Below are positions 54,314-63,054 of a stretch of 64,000 bases of DNA, in pieces; position 1 is the stretch's first letter, and every line of letters starts with the position of its first letter. The DNA is from Glycomyces sp. YM15 (GTDB lineage: Bacteria; Actinomycetota; Actinomycetes; Mycobacteriales; Micromonosporaceae): contig NZ_JAERMK010000002.1 in assembly GCF_016918015.1 (NCBI RefSeq), forward strand, positions 124,001-188,000, given 5' to 3'. Made by a program: the position numbers and the translations under genes. A model generated the notes under the pieces. It was not told the origin of the DNA. It did no database searches and saw only the letters and a program-made list of their open reading frames with translations.

Positions 54314-55831
54314 ATGGACCCTGAACCGCAGCGCCCTGAACCGCAGCGCGCCGGCTCGACCCGCCGAAGACTCGCCATCGGCGCCGCCGGCGCCGCCGTC
54401 CTCATCGGCTCGATCGACGCGTACGTGCTCGTCTCGGTCCTGGTCGACATGATCGACGAGTTCCACATCCCCGTCAACCACCTCGAACGCGCCACACCCC
54501 TGGTCACCGGCTACCTCCTCGGCTACACCGCCGGGATGCCGCTCCTCGGGCGGCTCTCGGACCGCTTCGGCCGCAAACCGATCATCCACGCCTGCCTCGC
54601 CGCGTTCGCCATCGGCTCGGTCGTCAGCGCCACCGCCACCGAACTGTGGCCGCTCGTCGCCGGACGCGCCCTCCAAGGCCTCGCCGGGGGCGCCCTCCTG
54701 CCCGTCACGATGGCCCTCGCCGCCGACCTCTTCGCCGCCCGGCGGCGCCCCGCCGTGCTCGGCTGGGTCGGCGCCGCACAGGAACTCGGAGCCGTTCTCG
54801 GGCCGCTCTTCGGCGCCGCCGTCGCGGCCCTCGTCGGCTGGCGCGGGATCTTCTGGATCAACGTCCCGCTCGCCCTGCTCGCGGCGCTGGCGATCCACTT
54901 CGCGCTGCCGAAGGCCGCGGTGCGCCGCGACACCGGACGCGTGGACCTCCTCGGCGGCCTGCTCCTCGCCACCGCCTTGGGGCTCTTCACGATCGGGCTC
55001 TACAACCCCGACCCGGAGTCCGCCGTCCTGCCGTCCTGGGGCCTGCCGACCGTGCTCGCCGGCGCGGTCGTCCTGGTCGCCTTCGGGTTCCAGCAGTGGT
55101 GTTCCTCCACGCGCCTCCTCGACCCGGCCGGGGTCGCCTGGCGGCCCTTCTTGGCCGGGCTCGTCGCGAGCCTCGCCGCCGGGGCGGTCCTCATGGTCAC
55201 CCTCGTCGACGTGCAGCTCCTCGCCCAGACCCTCCGCGATCTCGATTCGGCCGGCGGCGCGCTGCTCCTGCTCTGGTTCCTCATCGGCCTGCCGGTCGGC
55301 GCGCTCTTCGGCGGCTTCGTCGCCTCCCGTCTCGGCGAGCGCCTCCCGGCCGTGATCGGCTTCGCGGCCGCTGCGGGCGCCTACCTCTGGATCGGCCGAT
55401 CCGTGCCCGACATCGAACCCGGCCTCGTCCTCGCCGGCGCCGCCCTCGGTGTCACGATCGCCCCGCTCTCCTCCGCCGCGCTGCGCACCACCCCCGAACA
55501 CAGCCACGGCACCGCCTCCGCCGCGGTCGTCGTCGCCCGCATGATGGGGATGCTCGTCGGCGTCGCCGCCCTCACTTCCTGGAGCCTCCACCGCTTCCAG
55601 GACGCCACCGCCGATCTCGACACGCCCCTGCCCTTCGGCGTCCCCGAAGCCGAATACCTTGCGCTCCAAGCGGACTACCTCAAGGCCCTCGACGCGGCCC
55701 TCGCCACCCAGTACGCCGAGGTCTTCACCGCCGCAGCCTGCATCTGCGCCGCCGCCGCAGTGGTGTCGCTCGGTATTCCCGGACGTGTGCGAGCCCGCAG
55801 ACCCTCGCTGACCGGGGCCCGCCCTGGATAG
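54314..55831 (+). CDS. MFS transporter, P55-like (LprG partner)
   Basis: 505 aa from ATG 54314; a TTG at 54296 inside lprG is possible. About 14 spans: IGAAGAAVLIGSIDAYVLVS with the acidic TM1 residue, motif A LLGRLSDRFGRKPIIHACLA, motif C-like GWVGAAQELGAVLGPLFG, and an extra long loop PLPFGVPEAEYLALQADYLK between the last spans, as in mycobacterial P55. The direct duplication CCTGAACCGCAGCGC near the start gives the repeated PEPQRPEPQR. Predicted lipid/drug export with LprG. Confidence 0.88.
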   Translation: MDPEPQRPEPQRAGSTRRRLAIGAAGAAVLIGSIDAYVLVSVLVDMIDEFHIPVNHLERATPLVTGYLLGYTAGMPLLGRLSDRFGRKPIIHACLAAFAIGSVVSATATELWPLVAGRALQGLAGGALLPVTMALAADLFAARRRPAVLGWVGAAQELGAVLGPLFGAAVAALVGWRGIFWINVPLALLAALAIHFALPKAAVRRDTGRVDLLGGLLLATALGLFTIGLYNPDPESAVLPSWGLPTVLAGAVVLVAFGFQQWCSSTRLLDPAGVAWRPFLAGLVASLAAGAVLMVTLVDVQLLAQTLRDLDSAGGALLLLWFLIGLPVGALFGGFVASRLGERLPAVIGFAAAAGAYLWIGRSVPDIEPGLVLAGAALGVTIAPLSSAALRTTPEHSHGTASAAVVVARMMGMLVGVAALTSWSLHRFQDATADLDTPLPFGVPEAEYLALQADYLKALDAALATQYAEVFTAAACICAAAAVVSLGIPGRVRARRPSLTGARPG

Positions 55832-55841
55832 GGTTGCCCGC

Positions 55842-56132
55842 ATGGCGGATCTTTCTGTGGTCGAGAATGTCGACGAGAACCGGTACGAGCTGCGCGACGA
55901 CGCCGGAGCCGTGCTCGGTTACCTGGAGTACCTCACCCGAGAGGACTTCGTCGTCCTGCCCCACACCGAGGTGGACCGCTCACTGCGCGGCCAGGGCTGG
56001 GGCGACCGGCTCGTGCGCCACGCGCTCGACGACCTGCGGGCGAAGGGCGCCAAGGCCTACCCGACCTGCCCGTTCGTGGACCGGTGGATTCAGCGCCACG
56101 ACGAGTACGAGGACCTGCGCTACCAGGCCTAA
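55842..56132 (+). CDS. Small GNAT-like N-acetyltransferase (YidJ/NATD1 type)
   Basis: 96 aa. The compact GNAT-like fold reads RYELRDDAGAVLGYLEYLTR, LPHTEVDRSLRGQGWGDRLV (acetyl-CoA loop RGQGWG), then HALDDLRAKGAKAYPTCPFV and DRWIQRHDEYEDL. This is the short YidJ/NATD1-type family. It begins 10 bp after the MFS stop and may be co-transcribed with it. Confidence 0.9.
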   Translation: MADLSVVENVDENRYELRDDAGAVLGYLEYLTREDFVVLPHTEVDRSLRGQGWGDRLVRHALDDLRAKGAKAYPTCPFVDRWIQRHDEYEDLRYQA

Positions 56133-56193
56133 CCAACGTATGGCTCGCAGGCGTCGCCAAGAGTGCCAACGTATGGCTCGCAAGCGTCGCCAA
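56133..56193. repeat. Two 28-bp direct repeats, period 33
   Basis: CCAACGTATGGCTCGCA followed by G/A and GCGTCGCCAA occurs at 56133-56160 and 56166-56193, one mismatch apart, starting right at the GNAT stop. The AACGTATGGCTC core is unusual for the base composition here. Confidence 0.7.
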
Positions 56194-56340
56194 TGTCGGC
56201 ACCACTGCTGCGGACTGTTCACCTCCGCTTCAACTTCGGGTTCATCCACAGTTCACTTATGGATGAAGCATCTTCAATATGCGTCTCCCGGTTGCCGAGC
56301 CCCGGCCCTCGTCCCGCCTCCGTGCGAACGGGGGCCGCTG

Positions 56341-56847
56341 ATGCTGTCCGCCCTCATCCTCCTGCGCCACGTCGCCCTCCCGTCCGCTGAACCCGCGCCG
56401 CTCACCGACGAGCAGTCTCGCCGGGCCTGGGCCCTCGCCGACTTCCTGCAGCTCTACAACCCCACCTCACTCCTCAGCGGCCCCGGCCGCGCTTGCGCCG
56501 ACACCCTCGCGCCCCTCGCCAGCCGCCTCGGGCTCCACGTCACCGTCACCGAGGACCTGCACGCCGCCGCACCCACCCTCCCCGGCCCGGCCCACACCGC
56601 GGTCTGGCTGGCCGCCAAGGCGATCCGCGCCCTCCCCGACCCCCGCCGCACCACCGTCGTCTGCGCCGAGGGCATCGTGCTCGCCGCGCTCCTCGTCGCC
56701 GTCGCCGCCCGCGACGGCCACGACCTCGCCGGCCACGACCTCACCCTCCCGCTCGACGGACCCGACACCGCCCCACCCGGCACCGGATGGGTCCTCCACC
56801 GCGACGACGGCCGTCTCGTAGACGTCAAACCGCTCGCGGCCCGATAG
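56341..56847 (+). CDS. Histidine-phosphatase-superfamily protein with altered active site
   Basis: 168 aa from ATG 56341. It resembles the phosphatase domain found in SixA/MutT1-type proteins: MLSALILLRHVALPSAEPAP (first His kept, RHG/RHA changed to RHV), LTDEQSRRAWALADFLQLYN, SLLSGPGRACADTLAPLASR, and VVCAEGIVLAALLVA where the usual SHG is AEG. The second catalytic His is thus Glu, so activity is doubtful. The frame is open upstream through the 33-bp repeats, but the family starts here. Confidence 0.65.
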   Translation: MLSALILLRHVALPSAEPAPLTDEQSRRAWALADFLQLYNPTSLLSGPGRACADTLAPLASRLGLHVTVTEDLHAAAPTLPGPAHTAVWLAAKAIRALPDPRRTTVVCAEGIVLAALLVAVAARDGHDLAGHDLTLPLDGPDTAPPGTGWVLHRDDGRLVDVKPLAAR

Positions 56848-56939
56848 CGCCGTAAATCAATTGCTCCCGCAGGTCAGGCACGGGTAGGCTCGACGGTTCG
56901 TCTGCTTCAATCCTGTCCGAATCCACCGGGAGACAAGCT

Positions 56940-58970
56940 ATGGCCAACTCGGCCGAATCCGAACTCCGCGCCGAACTCGACCACCACGAGCACGCCCGCG
57001 CCCAGATGGCCGCCATGCGCGACCTCACCGAAGCCATCCACCGCACCTACGCCGGCGACTTCGACGAGTCCGGGAAGAACCTCGGCATCGGCGACGTCGG
57101 CGCCGACCAGCACTTCGGCTGGGTCATGGCCAACTACACCGTCCCGCGCCTCGCCGACCTCTCCGACCGGGACATCGCCCTCTTCTTCGGCCGCATCTGG
57201 ATGGACGACGGCGAGGACTTCCACATCGGACGCCGCCACATCCGCGACGAGAACAACGACCCGATCGTCCTCGACTGGCGCGCCCCGCTCGCCGAGCAGT
57301 ACTACCACGCCTCCGCCCACGAGCGCCGCGACGTCGCCAAACGCCGCCGCTTCGGCTTCCAAGGCGCCCGCATCACCGGCTTCGAGGACGAGAACCTCCT
57401 CCTCGGCGAAGAGGTCGCCTCCGACATCCTCACCGAGGAGATCGAACGCCCCCGCACCGGCCCGATGCGCGACATCGTCGCCACCATCCAGCCCGAGCAG
57501 GACGAGCTCATCCGCCGCGAAGCCGCCGTCAACCTCTGCGTCCAAGGCGCCCCCGGCACCGGCAAGACCGCCGTCGGCCTGCACCGCGCCGCGTGGCTCC
57601 TCTACAACTACACCGAGAAGCTCGACAAGGCCGGCGTCCTCGTCGTCGGTCCCAACGAAGGCTTCCTCTCCTACATCTCCGGCGTCCTCCCCACCCTCGG
57701 CGAATCCTCCGTCTGGCAGGTCACCGTCCACCAGCTCACCGGCGCCCACACCGCCGCCACGGCCGACACCCACGAAGCGGCCCTCCTCAAACACGACGAA
57801 CGCATGGCCCTCGTCTGCGAGCGCGCCGTCTGGGGCCATGTGGGCACCGCATCCGACGGCGGCGTCACCGCCGATGAAGGACTCCTCATCACCGACGGCG
57901 GCTGGCGCTGGCGGCTCGGCCTGCGATACCTCGACGAGGCGATCGCCAACGCCCGCAAGCACACCCGCACGTACACGGCCGGGCGCAAAGCGGTGGAAGA
58001 CGCGATCGTGCAAGGCGCCCGCCGCCAGGCCGAGATCCGCTCGGGCCATTCGCCGGACAACAAGTGGGCCACGAAGCTCAAGCGCACCGAGTCGGTGAAG
58101 GCCTTCCTCGACGCGGTGTGGCCGAGGCTCAACACCAAGACCGTGATGAAGAAGCTCTACGGCGACCCGGCCTTCCGCGCCGACGCGACCCGAGGCATCC
58201 TCACCGACGCCGAGGCCGCGCTCCTGACCGGGAAGCCCGGCAGGCCCACCCCGGGGGACCTGCTCATCTCGGACGAGATCGAGTCCCACATGAAGCTTCG
58301 CGAGCCGTCGGAGTCCTTCGGCCACATCGTGATCGACGAGGCCCAGGACCTCTCGCCGATGCAGTGCCGGGCGATCGCCCGCCGCTCCGGCAAAGGCTCG
58401 GTCACCGTCCTCGGCGACCTCGCGCAGGGCACCACCGCGTGGGCGGCCACGTCCTGGGCCGATCAGATGCGCCACCTCGGCAAGGACCGGGTCGAGCACA
58501 CCGAGCTGACCATCGGCTTCCGCGTCCCGGCGGTCATCATCGAGCTCGCCAACCGGGTCCTGCCGCACCTCGGCGTCGACGTCGCCCCGGCCCGCTCGAT
58601 CCGCTCCGACGGCTCCCTCGACACGATCGCCGCTCCGGAACTCCACGAGGGCGTCCGGGAGGCCGTCGCGAAGGCCCTCGCCGAAGAGGGCCTGGTCGGC
58701 GTCATCGCCGCCGACGATCGAGCGGAGGACCTGCGGTCCCTGTTCGAGGGCACCGAGCGGCTGGAAGTCGTGGCCGCGAGCCTCGCCAAGGGCCTCGAAT
58801 ACGACCATGTGGTGGTCGTCGAGCCCGCCGAGATCGTCGCAGCACCCGCTACGGGAGGCGCGACCATCGCGGGCGTCGGACTCCGCCACCTCTATGTGGC
58901 GCTGACGCGCGCCGTCTCGCGCCTCACCGTCGTCCACTCCCGAGCGCTCCCGCCCGAAATGGAGGCCTGA
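56940..58970 (+). CDS. helD: HelD-type UvrD-family helicase-like NTPase (RNA polymerase recycling)
   Basis: 676 aa, ATG 56940 with GGGAG upstream. The N-terminal helical arm (MANSAESELRAELDHHEHAR ... YAGDFDESGKNLGIG) precedes the SF1 core. IGRRHIRDENNDPIVLDWRA comes before the P-loop VQGAPGTGKTAVGLHRAAWL (about 201-220). DEAQDLSPMQ is Walker B, GDLAQGTTAW motif III, and LYVALTRAVSRLTVVH motif VI. The layout with an N-terminal arm and a split 1A domain matches class II HelD of mycobacteria. HelD pries stalled RNA polymerase off DNA and can confer rifamycin tolerance. Confidence 0.88.
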   Translation: MANSAESELRAELDHHEHARAQMAAMRDLTEAIHRTYAGDFDESGKNLGIGDVGADQHFGWVMANYTVPRLADLSDRDIALFFGRIWMDDGEDFHIGRRHIRDENNDPIVLDWRAPLAEQYYHASAHERRDVAKRRRFGFQGARITGFEDENLLLGEEVASDILTEEIERPRTGPMRDIVATIQPEQDELIRREAAVNLCVQGAPGTGKTAVGLHRAAWLLYNYTEKLDKAGVLVVGPNEGFLSYISGVLPTLGESSVWQVTVHQLTGAHTAATADTHEAALLKHDERMALVCERAVWGHVGTASDGGVTADEGLLITDGGWRWRLGLRYLDEAIANARKHTRTYTAGRKAVEDAIVQGARRQAEIRSGHSPDNKWATKLKRTESVKAFLDAVWPRLNTKTVMKKLYGDPAFRADATRGILTDAEAALLTGKPGRPTPGDLLISDEIESHMKLREPSESFGHIVIDEAQDLSPMQCRAIARRSGKGSVTVLGDLAQGTTAWAATSWADQMRHLGKDRVEHTELTIGFRVPAVIIELANRVLPHLGVDVAPARSIRSDGSLDTIAAPELHEGVREAVAKALAEEGLVGVIAADDRAEDLRSLFEGTERLEVVAASLAKGLEYDHVVVVEPAEIVAAPATGGATIAGVGLRHLYVALTRAVSRLTVVHSRALPPEMEA

Positions 58971-59093
58971 GGGTCCACCACGCCTCGCCGTTTGTCCGGA
59001 ACTTCCCGAAACTTGCGCTTTCAGGTGTAACGATGATCCAGTCGCGGGCTCTAGCGGCCCACAGTGGATTCACACACGGGGGAGTGGTCGAAT

Positions 59094-60782
59094 ATGCGAC
59101 CTTCACAAGCGAGGGTCTTCGCCCTCGCCGGAACGGCGCTGCTGGCCGCCGCGGCGCTCGGCGCCTGCGGCGCGGGTGACGACTCGGGCGGCGGCGACAC
59201 CGACGTCACCTGGGCCGTCAGCTCGGGTTGGGAGTCGTGGAACGAGAACACCGCCGACGGCAACACCTCGTACCTGCACCAGGCGCTGTCTCCGGCCACG
59301 ACCGCGCTCGGCGACTTCGACCAGGACGCCGAGTGGGTCCACAACGACGCCCTCCTCGCGAAGGCCCCGGAGCTCGTCAGCGAATCGCCGATGACCGTGG
59401 CCTACACGCTCAACGAGAACGCCCAGTGGTCCGACGGCGAGGCGTTCGGCGTCGACGACTTCACCTACCTCTGGCACCAGATGTCCGGCAAGGCCGAGCA
59501 CTGCGACCAGACCCAGTGCCTTCCCGCCTCCACCGACTGGGGCGCGAACGTCGCCTCGATCACGCAGGAGGGCGACGTCGTCACCATGACGTATGTGGAC
59601 GGCTACCTCGACCCCGAGTGGCAGTACTTCCAGACGCCGATGTACCCGGCCCACATCGCCGAGGCGAACGGCTTCGCCGACTGGGCCACCGACCCGGCCC
59701 AGATGGGCGCCAGCGCCGCCTGGTTCACCGAGAACCCGCCCACCTGGTCCACCGGGCCGTACACGCCGACCGACGCGGTCGCCGGCGAGTACGTCACGTT
59801 CGAGCCCAACGAGAACTACCAGGGCTCGACCGAGCCGGCCCTCGAGAAGCTGACGATGAAGGTCGTCGAGGGCACCGAGGCGATCATCACCGAGCTGCGG
59901 CAGGGCTCGATCGACGGCGCCTGGCCCTCGGAGTTCAGCCAGGAGGAGCTCGACAAGGTCGCCGACGACGACGCCGTGACGACCGAGGTCTACGAGGGCT
60001 CGATCTGGCTCCACATCGACACGAACATGAACAACGAGTTCCTGGCCGACCAGGTGCTGCGCCAGGCGGTGTTCGCGGCGATCGACAACGCGGACATCAT
60101 CAAGAAGGCCTACCCGGACACCGACGTCACGGCCCGCACCAACCACTTCTTCAACGAGCAGTCGGAGTACTTCGAGAACGCGCTCGCAGCGGTCGACCCG
60201 GAGTCGGGCTCGGGCGATCCGGCCGCGGCCAACGCGCTGCTCGAAGGCGCGGGCTACACCACCGGCGACACGCTGATGACGCCCGACGGGCAGGCCGTCA
60301 CGCTGAACTTCCGCTACGGCGAAGGCGACGCGACCCGCACGCTCGCAGGCGAACTCGTGCAGTCCTATCTGGCCCAGATCGGCATCGACGTGCAGCTCGA
60401 GGCGATCCCCGACGGCCAGCTCGGCACGGTCCTCTCGGAGGGCGACTTCGACCTGGTCATCTTCGGATGGTCGGGCACGCCCGCGTTCACGACCGCTCCG
60501 GCGCAGTACTTCGCTTCGACCTCGTCCTCGAACTTCGGCAAGTACCGGCTCGACGGCCTTGACGAGGCGATCGCGAAGGTGCGCTCGACGACCGACATCG
60601 CCGAGGCCGCGCAGTTCGCGAACGACGTGGAGGCGATGGTCGTGCCGCAGGCGTTCACGCTGCCGATCTTCGATGAGCCGCAGTCGATCGTGTACCTCAA
60701 CGGCGCGCTCGACGGGATCGTCGCGAACGGCAACAGCCAGGCGGGCCCGATGTGGAACATCCAGGAATGGAAGCCCGCGTAG
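59094..60782 (+). CDS. ABC transporter substrate-binding lipoprotein (SBP_bac_5 family), copy 1
   Basis: 562 aa from ATG 59094 with GGGGGAG at 59078-59084. Lipoprotein signal ends LLAAAALGAC. Family-5 (oligopeptide/nickel type) binding protein: WAVSSGWESWNENTADGNTS, VAYTLNENAQWSDGEAFGVD, VGTEAI-like KVVEGTEAIITELRQGSIDG, and a C-terminal YLNGALDGIVANGNSQAGPM. It is one of three adjacent paralogues sharing this order. No permease or ATPase gene is in the window. It ends at its own terminator, so the paralogues are separate transcription units. Confidence 0.92.
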   Translation: MRPSQARVFALAGTALLAAAALGACGAGDDSGGGDTDVTWAVSSGWESWNENTADGNTSYLHQALSPATTALGDFDQDAEWVHNDALLAKAPELVSESPMTVAYTLNENAQWSDGEAFGVDDFTYLWHQMSGKAEHCDQTQCLPASTDWGANVASITQEGDVVTMTYVDGYLDPEWQYFQTPMYPAHIAEANGFADWATDPAQMGASAAWFTENPPTWSTGPYTPTDAVAGEYVTFEPNENYQGSTEPALEKLTMKVVEGTEAIITELRQGSIDGAWPSEFSQEELDKVADDDAVTTEVYEGSIWLHIDTNMNNEFLADQVLRQAVFAAIDNADIIKKAYPDTDVTARTNHFFNEQSEYFENALAAVDPESGSGDPAAANALLEGAGYTTGDTLMTPDGQAVTLNFRYGEGDATRTLAGELVQSYLAQIGIDVQLEAIPDGQLGTVLSEGDFDLVIFGWSGTPAFTTAPAQYFASTSSSNFGKYRLDGLDEAIAKVRSTTDIAEAAQFANDVEAMVVPQAFTLPIFDEPQSIVYLNGALDGIVANGNSQAGPMWNIQEWKPA

Positions 60783-60799
60783 GGCAAACGATCCTGTAA

Positions 60800-60826
60800 G
60801 AGGGCGGTCCGATTCGGACCGCCCTC
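60800..60826 (+). terminator. Terminator after SBP copy 1
   Basis: 12-bp stem GAGGGCGGTCCG / CGGACCGCCCTC with a 3-nt loop, 18 bp after the stop. Confidence 0.75.
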
Positions 60827-61022
60827 GTCGTGTATCGGTCCGGTAACAATGATCCGCCAAATTCGTACCGATGCGTTCCCTTCGGGCATGACGCATGGCA
60901 CTGTGGCACCCAGCACTGCCGAGCGGGCGCCTGGCCCCTCCGCGACCCCTTTGACGGCGACGAAGCCCCAACGGCGCATCGGGCGACCCCTCGGCCGGAC
61001 ACCCTATGGAGGAGACAAGCAC

Positions 61023-62732
61023 ATGGCTTTGACTCGTAGAGCACTCGGTGGACTCACGATCGGCGGTTCATCCGCTGTCATGCTGGCGGCGTGCGGCGGC
61101 AACGACGACGGCGGCGGCGCGCAGAACGACGAGCTCGTCTGGGCCGTCTCCTGGCCCTGGGAGGCGTGGAACCAGACCACCGCCCTCGGCAACACCAGCT
61201 CCTGCAACGAGGCGACCGCCCCGATGTTCGCGGTCGGCGGCGGCGCCGGCTACGACTTCGACCCCGAAGGCAAGGTCTTCTACGACAACAACCTCTTCTC
61301 CGGCCCGCCGGAACTCGTGGCCGAGGAGCCGCTGACGGTCAAGGTCCTCCTGAAGGAGGACGTGAAGTGGTCGGACGGCAAGCCGGTCCGGCTGGAGGAC
61401 TTCATCTTCTACTGGCACTCGCTGTCGGGCCTGCCCGAGCACGCGAACCAGGAGAAGGCCACCCCGACCAGCACGGACTGGGGCTCCAACGTCGAATCGA
61501 TCACGCAGGACGCGGACGGCTCGATCGTCTTCACCTACAAGGCCGGCTACAGCACCGCCGAGTGGGCCTTCCTCGGCGGCGTCTACCTGCCGAGCCACGT
61601 GGCCGAGGAGAACGGCTTCACCGGCTGGGACACCGACCCCGAGGTCATGGGCGACGCGATCCTGTTCTTCAACAACGACCTTTCCCCGGTGGGCCTCGGC
61701 CCGTACAAGCCGGTCGACTCCAAGCTCGGCGAGTACGTCATCTACGAGCCCAACGAGCACTACCAAGGCGACAAGAAGCCGGCCTTCAAGAAGCTCACCA
61801 TGAAGATGGTCGACGGCCTCGAGGCGATCGTCACCGAGATGCGCCAGGGCACTATCGCGGGCTCGGCCCCCAGCGACTTCGACGTCGAGATCCTCGCGCA
61901 GCTCGACGAGAACCCGGACTTGAAGTACGAGACGTACGCGGGCGCGACCTGGTCGCACATCGACATCAACATGAACGCGGAACCCTTCAAGGACCTCGCG
62001 CTCCGCAAGGCCTTCTTCACGATCATCAACATCGCCGACATCACCGAGAAGATGTTCCAGGGCATCCCGATCCCGTGGAAGGGCAACCACTTCTTCACCG
62101 AGGAGAGCCCGTACTACGCCGACTACACCGGTCCCGCCGGCTACGGCTCCGGCGACGCCGAAGCCGCCCGCACGATCCTCACCGCCGGGGGTTACACCTG
62201 GGACGCGGATGGGAAGCTGCTCAACCCCGCCGGCGAGATCGTCAAGACCGACTTCCTGTTCTCGGCCGACAACGTCGTGCGCAAGGACACCGCGTCCCTG
62301 CTCCAGGCGTATGCGGCCGAGATCGGCTGGGAGATCACGCTCAACGGCAGGGGCGACGACCTGTTCTCGAAGATCGAGGCCGGCGAGTGGGACTCCTGCA
62401 TCTTCGCCTGGGTGGGCAACCCGCAGTTCACCACCTCCCCGGAGCAGTTCTTCGGCTCCGAATCGTCCTCGAACTACGGCAAGTTCAACGACCCGGCCGT
62501 CGACGAGCTCATCACCCAGGTCAACGGCACCCTGGAGATGGACGAGGCCGCCGAGTACGCCAACCAGATCTCGAAGGCGGTCGTCGACGCGGCCTACACG
62601 CTGCCGCTCTACAGCAGCCCGCTCTCGCACGCCTACAACACCACGATGGTCGGCAACATCCAGACCAACGGCCAGGCGCAGCTCGGCCCGATCTACAACG
62701 TGGTGGAGTGGACGCCCGGCGAAGAGGGCTAG
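61023..62732 (+). CDS. ABC transporter substrate-binding lipoprotein (SBP_bac_5 family), copy 2
   Basis: 569 aa from ATG 61023 with GGAGGA upstream. The N-terminus MALTRRALGGLTIGG has a twin arginine and continues to lipobox VMLAAC, suggesting a Tat lipoprotein. Core: DELVWAVSWPWEAWNQTTAL, VKVLLKEDVKWSDGKPVRLE, MVDGLEAIVTEMRQGTIAGS. Clearly paralogous to the neighbours but with a different ligand-site surface. A 5' region of about 195 bp separates it from copy 1. Confidence 0.92.
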   Translation: MALTRRALGGLTIGGSSAVMLAACGGNDDGGGAQNDELVWAVSWPWEAWNQTTALGNTSSCNEATAPMFAVGGGAGYDFDPEGKVFYDNNLFSGPPELVAEEPLTVKVLLKEDVKWSDGKPVRLEDFIFYWHSLSGLPEHANQEKATPTSTDWGSNVESITQDADGSIVFTYKAGYSTAEWAFLGGVYLPSHVAEENGFTGWDTDPEVMGDAILFFNNDLSPVGLGPYKPVDSKLGEYVIYEPNEHYQGDKKPAFKKLTMKMVDGLEAIVTEMRQGTIAGSAPSDFDVEILAQLDENPDLKYETYAGATWSHIDINMNAEPFKDLALRKAFFTIINIADITEKMFQGIPIPWKGNHFFTEESPYYADYTGPAGYGSGDAEAARTILTAGGYTWDADGKLLNPAGEIVKTDFLFSADNVVRKDTASLLQAYAAEIGWEITLNGRGDDLFSKIEAGEWDSCIFAWVGNPQFTTSPEQFFGSESSSNYGKFNDPAVDELITQVNGTLEMDEAAEYANQISKAVVDAAYTLPLYSSPLSHAYNTTMVGNIQTNGQAQLGPIYNVVEWTPGEEG

Positions 62733-62807
62733 TGCGACGACGATTCCCAAGTCGCATGGAGCCGTAGTCATTACGACACCATCCGTCCTGATAATTCACT
62801 GAATTCC

Positions 62808-62839
62808 CCCGTGGGGCCGATGCCACATCGGCCCCACGG
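62808..62839 (+). terminator. Terminator after SBP copy 2
   Basis: 14-bp stem CCGTGGGGCCGATG / CATCGGCCCCACGG with loop CCA. The rest of the 62733-63054 gap holds no gene; it presumably contains the copy 3 promoter in the less GC-rich stretch 62860-62950. Confidence 0.75.
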
Positions 62840-63054
62840 TCCATTCTGTGCACTGCCTTCACGGCGCAAAGTCACGAATTCATCACGAATAAACTCCAGT
62901 TGAGGCCGCGACCATGTCAATCCCCTCACGTCTGTGCAAGTGTTTGTCACAACACCGCCGAGGGCGACCTGACGCCCCACCCCGATAGTTCGGACGCGAG
63001 GCATCGGCGCCTTCGCGAAGGCCCCTCGGCATCGATACCTGGAGGAGAACACTC

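Noticed and set aside
56907-58937. 676-codon minus-strand frame opposite helD
   Set aside because: Antisense of a gene with full SF1 helicase motifs; its Val/Gly/Asp-rich composition is an artefact of codon bias.
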